Below, in pieces: positions 17,437 through 27,062 of a stretch of DNA of 64,000 nt. A program made the translations under genes and the position numbers. Origin of the DNA: Paenibacillus tianjinensis (GTDB taxonomy: Bacteria > Bacillota > Bacilli > Paenibacillales > Paenibacillaceae). The stretch covers positions 4,650,001-4,714,000 of the forward strand of contig NZ_CP070969.1 in assembly GCF_017086365.1 (NCBI RefSeq). Direction: 5' to 3'. The stretch's first letter is position 1. Each line of letters opens with the position of its first letter. Below the pieces are notes generated by a model. It worked only from the letters and a program-made list of their open reading frames with translations, searched no databases and had not been told where the DNA came from.

Positions 17437-19662
17437 CTAACCTCCACTATCCTCAGAACCCGCTGCATCTTCATCTGCGGCAGCAACAGGAATTTCCTCC
17501 CCGTATTCATTGAGCGGACTCAGCTTCAGGGTCACCAGCTTTTTGCCATTCTGATCTGATTCGGTCTGCTCTGTGACATACCCTTCACCTTCAACGGCAA
17601 TGCCGACCTTCAGCAGATTAAGAACCTCCAGCGCATCACGCAGTGACTGCCCGCGCAAATCAGGGATAGCTGTTTGATCCCCCTGCTGGCTTAGCAAATA
17701 GATCCGCTGGCCCGAAGCGAGCAGGGTGCCCTTCTCCGGATACTGGCTTACTACATTTGCCCCTCCGCCGACCGTTTCAAAATCATATCCCTGATCGAGC
17801 AAAAGCTCCCGTGCTTCCTTCATCGTTTTGCCGGTTAAGTCCGGTGTTGAACGTTGCGGCACTGCAGCAGTTTGGCTCACTTTCGTCCCCGTTTCCTTTG
17901 CACTCTCAACCGTTTTGGGTACGCCCATATATTGGAGGGACTGCGAAACGATCTCCTTGAAGACCGGGGCTGCTGCGGTTCCTCCGCCAACCTCCACGTT
18001 CGGTTCATCGATAATGACGATAACCGCAATCTTCGGATCATTAACCGGGGCATAACCGATAAATGATACTAGCACCTTGGACTTCACGTAATCCTGACCC
18101 TCTACCTTGATCGCTGTACCAGTCTTACCTGCTACCCGGTAGCCTTCAATGTAGGCATGACGCCCGGTACCGATACTCTGATCCGATACGACTTGCTCCA
18201 GATAACTACCGGTCTCCCGTGCACTTTCCTCCGAGATAACCTGACGGACAACCTCAGGCTGGGTGGCCGTTGTTTTCCCGGTATTCGGATCGGTCACTTC
18301 CTTGACGACATGCGGCACCATCAGCTTACCGCCATTCGCGATGGCCGCTACTGCCGTAAGCTGCTCGATTGGCGTTACCTGCACCTTCCCGTGTCCGTAA
18401 GCCAGTGTGGCATACTCGACAGAGTATTGCGGAGTTACCCGGCCTGAGACTTCTCCCGGCAGATCGATGCCTGTCTTCTCTTCAAACCCAAAATCATGGA
18501 TATACTGGGTGAGCCGTTCCTGTCCCAGCATCTCATAACCCAGCTTTACAAAAGCAACGTTACTGGAGCGTTTTACACCTTCAAGAAAGGAAATCTCACC
18601 CCAGCCCGAGCGGTTGATGTCATGGAGTGCTTTACTGTAGCCCTTAATCCGGATCGAACCTGACTTAAAGGTGGCATCGGGATTAAACAGCTTCTCCTGC
18701 ACCGTTCCGGCCAGCGTTACAATCTTGAAGGTGGAGCCGGGCTCGTATATCGATTTAATCGCATGATTCAAAAAGTCTCCTTGATCTGTTGTTTTCCAGA
18801 ATTCATTGGGATTAAACGTAGGCATATTCGCCATACCGAGAATTTCCATCGTGTTCGGCTCGGCGGCAATAACAGTCATACTCTTCGGTTTGTACTGGTC
18901 ATATGCCTTCTGCATCGCATCTTCAATATAACGTTGAATCATACTGTCAATGGTCAGCTTGAAATTACTACCGTTCACCGCAGGCTGATAGGTATCCTTG
19001 GAATCAGGAAGCTTAATCCCCTTGCCGTCACTCTGATAATTGAGCTCGCCATTGATTCCCTTAAGCTTCTCGTCAAAATATTTCTCCAGCCCCATGATGG
19101 CAACGCCGTCCCGGTTGGTATAGCCCAAAATATGCGCAGCCAAAGAATCCTTCGGATAATAGCGTTTCTGCTCCGTGATAAGCCCGACCCCAGTCTCGAG
19201 AATATCATGTTCATCTTCCAGACCTTCGTAGAATGCCTTCACCTTATCCGCAAGCTCTTTGTCAATCTTCCAGCCCTCATTGCGGATTTCACGGTTCTTG
19301 AGGTAATTCCCGTTCTTATCCTTGGCTTCGACCAGCGCCTTCAGTTCATTCTCCGGTTTGCCCAGCAGTTCGTGGAGCCCCTGAATTACCTCTTCACCGA
19401 GCCCCTGCTCCGCTATGACCTCAGGGTTCACCACAACCGTGTAAGCCGGAACATCGCTGGCCAGAACACTGCCGTTGCGGTCTTCGATCGTTCCCCGCTT
19501 AGCTTTGATGACTGAGGTATGCGCCCATTGGGCGATTGCCTTTTCATGCCAGAAATCGTTTTGCAGCACCTGAATCCAGAATACCCTGGCAACTAAAACA
19601 AGAAAAAAGAGGGTAATACACCCTCCTATAAACAGCGTGCGAAGTTTGATTCTCTTTACCAT
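17437..19662 (-). CDS. pbpB: Penicillin-binding protein 2B (septal transpeptidase)
   Basis: Class B PBP of the divisome (FtsI equivalent), cross-linking septal peptidoglycan. 741 aa: cytoplasmic KRIKLR, one membrane segment (LFIGGCITLFFLVLVARVFW), dimerisation domain beginning at KRGTIEDRNG, catalytic STFK with serine 310, RSSNVAF (SxN) and KTGTAIK. Two C-terminal PASTA domains follow (TPDLTGKTMKEAREL and IPDLRGQSLRDALEV). The last 20 residues are acidic and low in complexity. It sits between ftsL and spoVD as in B. subtilis. ATG with a GTGAGG site. Confidence 0.96.
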   Translation of the reverse strand: MVKRIKLRTLFIGGCITLFFLVLVARVFWIQVLQNDFWHEKAIAQWAHTSVIKAKRGTIEDRNGSVLASDVPAYTVVVNPEVIAEQGLGEEVIQGLHELLGKPENELKALVEAKDKNGNYLKNREIRNEGWKIDKELADKVKAFYEGLEDEHDILETGVGLITEQKRYYPKDSLAAHILGYTNRDGVAIMGLEKYFDEKLKGINGELNYQSDGKGIKLPDSKDTYQPAVNGSNFKLTIDSMIQRYIEDAMQKAYDQYKPKSMTVIAAEPNTMEILGMANMPTFNPNEFWKTTDQGDFLNHAIKSIYEPGSTFKIVTLAGTVQEKLFNPDATFKSGSIRIKGYSKALHDINRSGWGEISFLEGVKRSSNVAFVKLGYEMLGQERLTQYIHDFGFEEKTGIDLPGEVSGRVTPQYSVEYATLAYGHGKVQVTPIEQLTAVAAIANGGKLMVPHVVKEVTDPNTGKTTATQPEVVRQVISEESARETGSYLEQVVSDQSIGTGRHAYIEGYRVAGKTGTAIKVEGQDYVKSKVLVSFIGYAPVNDPKIAVIVIIDEPNVEVGGGTAAAPVFKEIVSQSLQYMGVPKTVESAKETGTKVSQTAAVPQRSTPDLTGKTMKEARELLLDQGYDFETVGGGANVVSQYPEKGTLLASGQRIYLLSQQGDQTAIPDLRGQSLRDALEVLNLLKVGIAVEGEGYVTEQTESDQNGKKLVTLKLSPLNEYGEEIPVAAADEDAAGSEDSGG

Positions 19663-19705
19663 AAGGAAACCTCACAAACTCTATTATTGCGGCTGCTGTC
19701 AGCCG

Positions 19706-20101
19706 CTAATTGTCGTTTCCGTCAGCTGCCGTACCTTTAGCGGATACATAGATTGTAGAATCTTCAGGCGGCTGAATATAGCCCAGCTTCTCAGCTTTCA
19801 CGGCCACCTGCTGCTCTAAAGACTGCTTCTCCATTTGATAAGTGGCAATTTGCTTTTGCGTTTCAGCGATTTTGCTGTCCAGCTTTTGAGCCTGCATGTT
19901 CAAATCATAAATATGGACGTAACGCCAAATCAGGGCGACAGCTACCAGCACAAATGCTCCCAGTGTCAGCATATACAAAAGCTTCTCCTGTGTCGGCAGC
20001 ACCATCCGTCTGGTGACAACTTTCGTCTTCTCGCGGTAAAGCGGGTTTTCCTCTTGTTTTCTCTTGGGTTGAACTGCTAAATTGCCGCGGGTATAGGCCA
20101 T
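19706..20101 (-). CDS. ftsL: Cell division protein FtsL
   Basis: Small bitopic divisome protein of 131 aa. A basic cytoplasmic part (residues 1-40) leads to one membrane segment (LLYMLTLGAFVLVAVALIWRYV, about 41-62) and an external coiled coil (LNMQAQKLDSKIAETQKQIATYQMEK) ending in LGYIQPPEDSTIYVS. FtsL sequences diverge widely; the call rests on topology, size and position between rsmH and pbpB. It has a clear AAAGGAGAG site. Confidence 0.92.
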   Translation of the reverse strand: MAYTRGNLAVQPKRKQEENPLYREKTKVVTRRMVLPTQEKLLYMLTLGAFVLVAVALIWRYVHIYDLNMQAQKLDSKIAETQKQIATYQMEKQSLEQQVAVKAEKLGYIQPPEDSTIYVSAKGTAADGNDN

Positions 20102-20127
20102 CTCTGACTCTCCTTTATCGTCGTATT

Positions 20128-21081
20128 TTACAATTTCTCTGCAACGCGCAATTTCGCCGAACGGGCGCGCGGGTTAAGCTCAAGTTCTTCCTCGGAAGGA
20201 ATCAGCGGCTTACGGTTTATTAACTTGAGCGTGCCTTCAGCGCCGCAAACGCAAAACGGAAAGTCAGGCGGACAAGTACATCTGCTCAAATAGCTGCTGA
20301 AAATCTGCTTGCAAATCCGGTCCTCCAGCGAGTGAAAGGTAATAACTGATACTCTTCCTTCCGGCGCCAGGCAGCGTACAGCTCCATGCAGTCCTTCTTC
20401 AAACGCTCCCAGCTCATCATTAACTGCAATCCTGAGTCCTTGAAAACTGCGTTTCGCAGGATGTCCTCCCGTTCTCCGCGCGGCTGCGGGAATGCCCTCC
20501 TTGATCAGCTCGGCCAATTCTCCGGTACTCTCTACCGGATGCTCCTCACGCCTCTCCACAATTTTCCGGGCAATCCGCCGTGAGAACTTCTCTTCTCCAT
20601 ATTGGAAAAGCACTCGGGCGATTTCCTGCTCGGGCCATGTGTTAACTATTTCGGCTGCGGTCAAGTCTGCGGACTGATCCATCCGCATATCAAGCGGGGC
20701 ATCGTGATTATAGCTGAATCCCCGCTCCCCTTCATCAAATTGGGGTGAAGATACGCCAAGGTCAAACAGTATGCCGTCTACCTGGGGTACACCGTCTTTT
20801 TGCGGAACAAACGGAAGAGTCTTCAGGACCTGTTCAAGGTCGCGGAAGTTGGTCTTAACTAGGACCACCTTATCTCCGTATTCAGCCAGGCGTTCTCTGG
20901 CATTGTCCAGGGCCCAATCATCCTGATCCAGACAGATTAGCCGGCCGCTGCCACTAAGCTTGGACGCAATAAGCGAACTGTGTCCCGCTCCTCCAAGTGT
21001 ACAGTCGACGTAAATGCCGTCTTTCTTGATGTGCAGCCCTTCTGTCGCTTCTTCTTTAAGCACCGTGATGTGGTGAAACAA
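20128..21081 (-). CDS. rsmH: 16S rRNA (cytosine-1402 N4) methyltransferase RsmH
   Basis: SAM-dependent methyltransferase (MraW) that modifies C1402 in the decoding centre of 16S rRNA. 317 aa. [16 protein letters not shown] at the N-terminus, the SAM loop [48 protein letters not shown], and [17 protein letters not shown] are all family blocks; [14 protein letters not shown] is near the end. The start is a TTG at 21081 seven bases after GGAGGG. Second gene of the dcw cluster. Confidence 0.98.
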   Translation of the reverse strand: MFHHITVLKEEATEGLHIKKDGIYVDCTLGGAGHSSLIASKLSGSGRLICLDQDDWALDNARERLAEYGDKVVLVKTNFRDLEQVLKTLPFVPQKDGVPQVDGILFDLGVSSPQFDEGERGFSYNHDAPLDMRMDQSADLTAAEIVNTWPEQEIARVLFQYGEEKFSRRIARKIVERREEHPVESTGELAELIKEGIPAAARRTGGHPAKRSFQGLRIAVNDELGAFEEGLHGAVRCLAPEGRVSVITFHSLEDRICKQIFSSYLSRCTCPPDFPFCVCGAEGTLKLINRKPLIPSEEELELNPRARSAKLRVAEKL

Positions 21082-21120
21082 GCTGCATCCCTCCAGGGCA
21101 GTATTCGAATTGTGTATGTT

Positions 21121-21558
21121 TTATAGATCAAAATTGAAATCAACCAATTTTTCGGCAATCTCGTTGAACGATTCCTCTGACTGTTCGAAGTACTGCTCCC
21201 ATAGCTCCTTGTTCCAGATCTCCACCCGGTTCGAAACGCCCAGAATAACACAGTCCTTGTCCAGCTTGGCATATTGCCGCAAATTCCCCGGCAGATTTAC
21301 CCTGCCCTGCTTGTCCCAAACGCATTCGGTCGCTCCCGAGAAAAAAAAGCGGCTGAATGCACGGGCATCCGATTTCATCAGTGAAAGGCTTTTGAGCTTT
21401 TGCTCCATGATTCCCCATTCTTCCATGGGATAAACAAACAGGCAGGAGTCAAGGCCGCGGGTCGCAACGAAAGAGGTTCCGAGCAATTCACGGAACTTAG
21501 CCGGGATAATGATCCGGCCTTTGTCATCAATGCTATGCTGGAATTCCCCCATAAACAT
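21121..21558 (-). CDS. mraZ: Transcriptional regulator MraZ
   Basis: AbrB-fold DNA-binding protein that opens the dcw cluster; in E. coli and mollicutes it binds repeated boxes in its own 5' region and adjusts dcw transcription. 145 aa, with the two characteristic repeats: [25 protein letters not shown] and [19 protein letters not shown]. The frame is open four codons upstream (GTG at 21570) but that codon adjoins the ribosome-binding site; the ATG at 21558 with AAGGAG is the normal family start. Candidate MraZ boxes lie just upstream. Confidence 0.96.
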   Translation of the reverse strand: MFMGEFQHSIDDKGRIIIPAKFRELLGTSFVATRGLDSCLFVYPMEEWGIMEQKLKSLSLMKSDARAFSRFFFSGATECVWDKQGRVNLPGNLRQYAKLDKDCVILGVSNRVEIWNKELWEQYFEQSEESFNEIAEKLVDFNFDL

Positions 21559-21585
21559 CGTTTTACCCACTCCTTGTTACCAATT

Positions 21586-21610
21586 CCCCACTTTACCCCA
21601 CTTCACACCA
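21586..21610 (-). promoter_or_regulatory. mraZ: MraZ-box direct repeats (decamer array)
   Basis: On the minus strand three units follow at exact 10-bp steps: TGGTG, TGGGG, TGGGG, separated by TGAAG and TAAAG. E. coli MraZ binds TGGGN repeats with 5-bp spacers and mollicute MraZ binds AAAGTGK-type repeats; both patterns are met here. The array lies between a -10-like TATTAT (21618-21623) and the mraZ start, in the 5' untranslated region, as expected for autoregulation. I could not fix a convincing -35. Confidence 0.65.
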
Positions 21611-21692
21611 CCTAAGCATAATAGATTCGCCATTAAAAATCAAAAACCTTTTTCACACGTGAGGTAATTTTTTCTTATTTGTCAAGTCTCCA

Positions 21693-21726
21693 TAAAAATA
21701 ACCTGGGCCGTTTGTCGGCACCAGGC
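21693..21726 (-). terminator. Terminator after ahcY
   Basis: On the minus strand CCTGGTGCCG pairs with CGGCCCAGG across ACAAA (one unpaired base), followed by TTATTTTT. It separates ahcY from the mraZ promoter region. Confidence 0.8.
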
Positions 21727-21748
21727 TATAGTGTTTAAACTGTACCGC

Positions 21749-23020
21749 TTAACCGTTCAAATTCCAGCTGTCCAGATAATCGATCTGCGCCGGGGTTAGA
21801 CTGTCAATGGCAATTCCCAGGCTTTCAAGCTTGTAACGCGCCACCTGTTCATCCAGATCATAGGGAACGTTCTCCACTTTGACACCGATATTCTTGTAGT
21901 TGTCATTTACATATTTCAGGGACAGTGCCTGCAGTGCAAAGGTGGTATCCATAATTTCCGCCGGGTGACCGTCTGCCGCCCCCAGATTGACCAGTCTGCC
22001 TTCTGCCAGCAGATACAGCTTGCGGCCATCCTTCAGCTGATATTCTTCGATATTTTTACGCACCGTACGCTGGGAAACCGAACGTTCAGCCAGCTCCGGC
22101 TTGTTCACTTCCACATCAAAATGCCCCGCATTGCAGAGGATCGCTCCGTCCTTCATCACATCGTAGTGCTCACCGCGTATCACATACCGGTTGCCCGTAA
22201 CGGTCACGAAGAAATCCCCGCGTTTGGCCGCTTCCAGCATCGGCATGACATGGAAGCCGTCCATGTGAGCTTCAACAGCTTTGATTGCATCGACTTCGGT
22301 CACGATGACATTAGCGCCAAGGCCTTTGGCCCGCATAGCTACACCTTTACCGCACCAGCCGTAACCAACTACAACGACTGTCTTGCCGGCTACAATCAGG
22401 TTGGTTGTGCGGACGATACCGTCCCAGGCTGATTGGCCAGTACCATAACGGTTGTCGAACAGATACTTGCAGTAAGCATCATTGACTGCTACCATCGGGA
22501 ACTTCAGGATGCCTTGCTTCTGCAAAGCTTTGAGCCGGATAATTCCGGTCGTTGTCTCTTCTGCCCCGCCGCGGATATTCTCCATCAGGTCGGGCCGCTC
22601 CGAATGCAGCAGTGTTGCAAAATCACCGCCATCGTCGATAATCAGGTCCGGTTTGCTCTCCAGCGCCTTAATATTCAGCGCTTTGAACTCTTCCGGGGAA
22701 GGATTGTATTTGGCGAATACTGTAATCCCATCTTCGACAAGCGCCGCACAGACATCGTCCTGTGTCGAGAGCGGATTGGACCCGGTAATCGTAACTTCTG
22801 CGCCTCCTGCTTGCACTACCTTTGCCAGATAGGCGGTTTTCGCCTCCAGATGCAGTGTAATCGACACCTTCAGCCCCTTGAACGGCTGCTCGGCTTCAAA
22901 TTGCTCACGGATGCGGTTCAGCACCGGCATATGCTGGCGGACCCAGTCGATTTTGAGATGCCCCTCGGGTGCTAGCGACATATCTGCAACAATACTATTT
23001 TCTTTCGACAATGGACTCAT
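21749..23020 (-). CDS. ahcY: Adenosylhomocysteinase
   Basis: NAD-dependent hydrolysis of S-adenosylhomocysteine to homocysteine and adenosine, clearing the product of SAM-dependent methylation. 423 aa, the shorter form of the family. Substrate residues appear in LTLEAKT-like [14 protein letters not shown] and in [11 protein letters not shown] and [27 protein letters not shown] precedes the NAD loop [31 protein letters not shown] and [16 protein letters not shown] are near the C-terminus. Strong AGGAGG site. B. subtilis uses the Pfs/LuxS route instead, so this placement next to the dcw cluster is a difference. It appears to be its own unit with the terminator at 21.7 kb. Confidence 0.97.
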   Translation of the reverse strand: MSPLSKENSIVADMSLAPEGHLKIDWVRQHMPVLNRIREQFEAEQPFKGLKVSITLHLEAKTAYLAKVVQAGGAEVTITGSNPLSTQDDVCAALVEDGITVFAKYNPSPEEFKALNIKALESKPDLIIDDGGDFATLLHSERPDLMENIRGGAEETTTGIIRLKALQKQGILKFPMVAVNDAYCKYLFDNRYGTGQSAWDGIVRTTNLIVAGKTVVVVGYGWCGKGVAMRAKGLGANVIVTEVDAIKAVEAHMDGFHVMPMLEAAKRGDFFVTVTGNRYVIRGEHYDVMKDGAILCNAGHFDVEVNKPELAERSVSQRTVRKNIEEYQLKDGRKLYLLAEGRLVNLGAADGHPAEIMDTTFALQALSLKYVNDNYKNIGVKVENVPYDLDEQVARYKLESLGIAIDSLTPAQIDYLDSWNLNG

Positions 23021-23100
23021 TTGAAAACCTCCTAATAGTTTTGCATTGAAGAATAAACCTAAAGCTTTGGAGAACGAAGTAGCTACAACTCCAGAGAATA

Positions 23101-23268
23101 TTTGGACTTCCGGCCGCTGCCCTTCTGCAGATTTCTCAATTTAACCTTTGTAAGGGTAGAAATCCGCAGACTGCTTATGCTTTCGATGCTAGCTTTCCTG
23201 CGGAAAGCTTTTAGCCGGACGCTACGCTCCTACAGTTCCAAAATTCCCCTCCATTGTTCCTTTCTTAT
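23101..23268. repeat. Intergenic palindromic repeat, copy 1
   Basis: Shares with the copy at 36.5 kb, in the same order: TTTGGACTTCCGGCCGCTG, TCTGCAGATTTCT, GAAATCCGCAGAC, a GGACGCT..CGCTCC block and CTACAGTTCCAAA, then CCATT..TTCCT. Inside, TCTGCAGATTTC and GAAATCCGCAGA are inverted with one mismatch, and the two ends (TTTGGACT and AGTTCCAAA) are also partly inverted, so a long fold is possible. This copy has an extra segment of about 35 bp (23171-23214) with its own inverted repeat, AGCTTTCC/GGAAAGCT. It fills most of the 323-bp gap between bshC and ahcY. No coding potential seen. Confidence 0.8.
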
Positions 23269-23343
23269 CTCAAGTTTTAGTTAATTCTAAGATGCATTGA
23301 TTTTACTCACACTAGCACAAATACTCGCTACCCCGCCATGTTC

Positions 23344-24975
23344 CTACATATAAATAATCCGGTGCGTTCCGCTGTAATCCGCCGGGATGGTCATCAGCTC
23401 ATCCAGCCAGGACAGGCCATACCGATTCAAGTAGTACATAATATTGTATACCCTCTCCTGGAGCTTACCTGCAGGCATAAGCGACAGCTCAATCCGTTCC
23501 CACTGGCGGAGCGCTGCTTCGTTCTGCTTTTCCATGGCATCCATGGCTTTTCCTTGCAGAAAGGCAATCTGATCGAGAATTTTCTCTTTATTGTTGTTGC
23601 CGAGTTTCAGCAGTCCGGCCTGAATGTTGCCGAGCTGTTCGATCAGCGGTTCATACATTGCGGAGAAGGCTTCTTTAGCCTCCTCGAACCGCCGTCCAAG
23701 CTCAAGTTCATCCTGGGCCGCCAGCCATTCCTTCCGCTTCCCCTCAAGACCGGAGCGGACATCCGCGAAGGAAAGTCCGTATTTATCCATATGTTTGTGG
23801 AGTGTACCTTCTATTACCGTAAAGGACATCCGCGGGAGAATCAGTGGCATCTGTCCGCCAACCACATGAAACGCATCGCGCGGAATCGCCCAGTAAGCCA
23901 TTTCCCCTTGTCCGAGTACGGTTGCCAGAACCGGCAGGATATAGTCCTGCATCAGCGGGCGGGTCAGAACATTGTTGCTGAACCGTTCCGGATGCTCGTC
24001 CAGGATCAGCAGCAGCTCCTCCCGTGAAAAAGAGACCTCTCCTTTGCGGTCGCTGAATCTTCCTTCCGATTTATGCAGCAGCAGCCGCGCTCCTTCATGT
24101 ATATAGAAGAGATTGGCATTACCCGGCGTCACATCCGCCTGCAGATCATAACCTGCGGCAATAATATTGGCAGCTGTGTCCTTATAGGCGGCTTCCAGCT
24201 CATCATTCCGTTCAATCAGTGCCTTGAAGAATGGACGCTCCAGCCTGCGCAGCGACGGATCGGCAGAGTCAAGCAGAATAAGGCCGAATTTGCCGAACAA
24301 AGAACCCATTAACTTAGCAAAAGCATCACTCATACTGCATGCTGCATCTGAGGAAGTACGGATAAACTCCATGATTTGCGGTTTAAATTCACTTTCCTGC
24401 AGCATGCCCTCCAGCAGTTCAGTCACCTGCTGCCAGCTCTGCTCTTCTACCGTGATACCGCTAACTGAAGCGCGCGGCCCTTCCGGTTTGTCCAGCTTGA
24501 TTTTGGCAATCTCACCCGTCCGGTTCAAAACATAGGTATGATTCACCTCATCCCAGTCATGATCCTCTCCGGCGATCCAGAATAGCGGAACGACAGGCCG
24601 CCCCAGCCGGGCTGCGGCTTCTCTAGCCGCCAGAATTGTTGTCATCGCCTTATACACAACGAAGAGTGGTCCTGTGAACAGGCCGCTTTGCTGCCCGCCG
24701 GTAATCACCAGTGTTCCAGGCTGCTCAAGCAGCGCAAGTGATGCCATCACCTCAGGAGAGGAATTATGACGTTCATTATAAAGGCGCAACACTGAAGCTA
24801 CCTCAGCCCGGTTGGCACGCTGATCCTCATTGCCATCCAGCCACTCCGCCCGTTTCCTTCTGCTCTCTTCATTTCTGAAATCTCCGCCGTACAAATGGCC
24901 TACCGATTCATAGCGGTCTATATAATCGCGTGCGAGCGCAGATCCGCCCGGTAGCGGTTCCGGTGCTACATTCAT
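23344..24975 (-). CDS. bshC: Bacillithiol biosynthesis cysteine-adding enzyme BshC
   Basis: Last step of bacillithiol synthesis: adds cysteine to GlcN-malate, giving the main low-molecular-weight thiol of Bacillales. 543 aa. Family blocks are TLVITGGQQSGLFTGPLFVVYKAMT, PVVPLFWIAGEDHDWDEVNHTYV, FGLILLDSADPSLRRLERPFF, and the C-terminal coiled segment with LIEQLGNIQAGLLKLG and ERVYNIMYYLNRYG. ATG at 24975, about nine bases after GGGAGG; a TTG two codons earlier is possible. In B. subtilis the gene (yllA) lies directly upstream of mraZ; here ahcY stands in between. Confidence 0.96.
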   Translation of the reverse strand: MNVAPEPLPGGSALARDYIDRYESVGHLYGGDFRNEESRRKRAEWLDGNEDQRANRAEVASVLRLYNERHNSSPEVMASLALLEQPGTLVITGGQQSGLFTGPLFVVYKAMTTILAAREAAARLGRPVVPLFWIAGEDHDWDEVNHTYVLNRTGEIAKIKLDKPEGPRASVSGITVEEQSWQQVTELLEGMLQESEFKPQIMEFIRTSSDAACSMSDAFAKLMGSLFGKFGLILLDSADPSLRRLERPFFKALIERNDELEAAYKDTAANIIAAGYDLQADVTPGNANLFYIHEGARLLLHKSEGRFSDRKGEVSFSREELLLILDEHPERFSNNVLTRPLMQDYILPVLATVLGQGEMAYWAIPRDAFHVVGGQMPLILPRMSFTVIEGTLHKHMDKYGLSFADVRSGLEGKRKEWLAAQDELELGRRFEEAKEAFSAMYEPLIEQLGNIQAGLLKLGNNNKEKILDQIAFLQGKAMDAMEKQNEAALRQWERIELSLMPAGKLQERVYNIMYYLNRYGLSWLDELMTIPADYSGTHRIIYM

Positions 24976-25091
24976 GTGCAATTGCCTCCCGTTCTTGTAT
25001 TCCTGCTGTATGTAAACATTAGGTCCATAAACTCTATATGATTGTATCCAAAGTAAGGGGCGGCGTCAAAGAAATCCCGCTGACGCATAAG

Positions 25092-25116
25092 AGGCGGGAG
25101 CTGAACGCTCCCGCCT
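25092..25116 (-). terminator. Hairpin after oppF (probable terminator)
   Basis: A perfect 10-bp G+C-rich inverted repeat AGGCGGGAGC/GCTCCCGCCT with a 5-base loop, 20 bp after the oppF stop. The following minus-strand sequence is CTTATG, a poor T-tract, so termination may be inefficient. Confidence 0.55.
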
Positions 25117-25136
25117 ACATGAATTAATACTGATGA

Positions 25137-26057
25137 TTATGCAAATTGTTTGGCGACAAAGTGACCCTTGGATACTTCCACAAGTTCGAAGTCGCTGTCA
25201 TTCGATTTCGAGCCAGCCGCAAAAATCGGGCTGCCGAGCTCATCATGCAGGTGAATACGCTTTTTGTTAACTTCGATTTCCGGGTCCGGAACCGGGATCG
25301 CCGACAACAGCGATTTGGTATACGGATGGATCGGGTTAGCATACAGCTCTTCGCTCTCTGCCAGTTCAACCATTCTGCCCAGGTACATAACCGCTACGCG
25401 GTCACTGATGTGCTTAACCATGGACAGGTCATGCGCGATAAAGAGATAAGTCAGGCCAAGACGGTCCTGCAATTCCTTCAGCAGGTTGACAACCTGTGCC
25501 TGAATCGACACGTCAAGCGCAGAAATCGGCTCATCGCAGACGATGAATTTAGGATTAACTGCAAGCGAACGGGCAATTCCGATACGCTGGCGTTGTCCGC
25601 CGGAGAACTCATGCGGATAGCGGGTAGCATGATCATGGTTAAGACCAACCATATCCAGCAGCTCTTCAATCCGTTTCTTGCGTTCAGCGCGGCTTCCGGC
25701 CATACCGTGAATATCCAGCGCTTCGCCGATGATATCAGAAACCGTGAACCGCGGGTTAAGCGATGCGTACGGATCCTGGAAAATCATTTGCATATCGCGG
25801 CGCATAGCTTTCATTTTACCGGATGACAATTTGTAAATATCAGTACCATTATATTTCACGCTTCCGGCAGTCGGTTCGTATAGACGAAGAACCGTACGGC
25901 CAGCAGTAGTTTTACCGCAACCGGATTCGCCTACCATCCCGAGGGTTTCGCCTTCACGGATTGTGAAATTAATATTATCCACAGCCTTAAGAACTTTACC
26001 TTTGCCTACATTGAAATATTTCTTAAGCCCTTCAACTTCAATCAGGTTCTTACTCAA
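25137..26057 (-). CDS. oppF: Oligopeptide ABC transporter ATP-binding protein OppF
   Basis: Second ATPase of the oligopeptide importer. 306 aa. Walker [11 protein letters not shown]-loop [16 protein letters not shown] signature [15 protein letters not shown], Walker [13 protein letters not shown] and H-loop AHDLSMV, then the oligopeptide-specific C-terminal extension with [15 protein letters not shown]. The frame is open to 26174 but the TTG at 26057 overlaps the oppD stop (TTGA) with AGGAGG ten bases upstream and gives [15 protein letters not shown]. Last gene of oppABCDF. Confidence 0.95.
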   Translation of the reverse strand: MSKNLIEVEGLKKYFNVGKGKVLKAVDNINFTIREGETLGMVGESGCGKTTAGRTVLRLYEPTAGSVKYNGTDIYKLSSGKMKAMRRDMQMIFQDPYASLNPRFTVSDIIGEALDIHGMAGSRAERKKRIEELLDMVGLNHDHATRYPHEFSGGQRQRIGIARSLAVNPKFIVCDEPISALDVSIQAQVVNLLKELQDRLGLTYLFIAHDLSMVKHISDRVAVMYLGRMVELAESEELYANPIHPYTKSLLSAIPVPDPEIEVNKKRIHLHDELGSPIFAAGSKSNDSDFELVEVSKGHFVAKQFA

Positions 26058-27049
26058 ACGTACTGCACCTCCTTGGCCATCGAATGCAGATTCCAGCAGC
26101 GCGCCATATGGGTTTCGCTGAATTCTGTGGCGCCGGGATCGATTTGTTCGCACACATGCATTGCTTCGCCGCAACGCGCAGAGAACGGACAGCCGATCGG
26201 CGGCTTAATCAGATCCGGGGGAGTACCGATGATCGGAATCAGCGGCTCGCCCTTCTTTTGGTCCAGACGCGGCATTGACCGCAGAAGACCTTTAGTATAA
26301 GGATGCTGCGGATTTTTGAAGATTTCCCACCGCGTACCGGTTTCCACTACTTCACCGGCATACATAACGATGACCCGGTCACACATACCGGCAACCACTC
26401 CGAGATCATGTGTAATCAGGATAATGGAGGTCCCAAGCTTTTGCTGCATCTCTTTCATAACATCCATGATTTGCGCCTGAATGGTTACATCAAGCGCCGT
26501 TGTCGGCTCGTCCGCAATGAGCAGAGCCGGGCGGCAGGCTAGCGCAATAGCGATCATCACACGCTGACGCATACCGCCGGAGAATTCGTGGGGATATTGG
26601 TAAAAGCGAGCCTCCGCATTTTTGATACCTACTAATTTAAGCATCTCAATACCTTGCTTGGTCGCTTCGGCCGCTGACATTTTCTGATGTTTGATCAAAA
26701 CTTCGGTTATCTGTTTACCCACTTTGATAGTTGGGTTTAAAGAAGTCATCGGGTCTTGAAATATCATGCCAATATCTTTGCCGCGAATATGTTCCATTTG
26801 TTTCATGCTTTTGTCCAGCAGATTCTGTCCTTGAAAAATAATTTCACCCTTTTTCACTTTCGAGGGCGGGGTAGGGATCAGGCGCATAATCGATTGTGCG
26901 GTAACACTCTTGCCGCTACCGGATTCACCGACAATAGCAACCGTTTCGCCTTTGCCTACTTCAAAATTCATACCACGGACAGCCTGTACTTCTCCGCCTT
27001 TCACAAAAAAGGAGACATGCAAATCCTTGACTTGCAGAATGGGTTCCAT
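26054..27049 (-). CDS. oppD: Oligopeptide ABC transporter ATP-binding protein OppD
   Basis: First ATPase of the peptide importer. 331 aa. Walker A GESGSGKSVT at about residues 40-49, IFQDPMTSLNPT (Q-loop), signature SGGMRQRVMIAIALA, Walker B LLIADEPTTALD, H-loop THDLGVV. The C-terminal region ends with PIGCPFSARCGEAMHVCEQ; in OppD/DppD-type ATPases the cysteines of this segment bind an Fe-S cluster, and the cysteine spacing is kept here. ATG at 27049 after GGGGA; it starts 13 bp after oppC and overlaps oppF by four bases. Confidence 0.95.
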   Translation of the reverse strand: MEPILQVKDLHVSFFVKGGEVQAVRGMNFEVGKGETVAIVGESGSGKSVTAQSIMRLIPTPPSKVKKGEIIFQGQNLLDKSMKQMEHIRGKDIGMIFQDPMTSLNPTIKVGKQITEVLIKHQKMSAAEATKQGIEMLKLVGIKNAEARFYQYPHEFSGGMRQRVMIAIALACRPALLIADEPTTALDVTIQAQIMDVMKEMQQKLGTSIILITHDLGVVAGMCDRVIVMYAGEVVETGTRWEIFKNPQHPYTKGLLRSMPRLDQKKGEPLIPIIGTPPDLIKPPIGCPFSARCGEAMHVCEQIDPGATEFSETHMARCWNLHSMAKEVQYV

Positions 27050-27062
27050 CAACGTTCATCCC

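Noticed and set aside
23021..23343. SAM- or SAH-type riboswitch before ahcY
   Set aside because: The gap is filled mostly by the intergenic repeat; no riboswitch core motif is seen.
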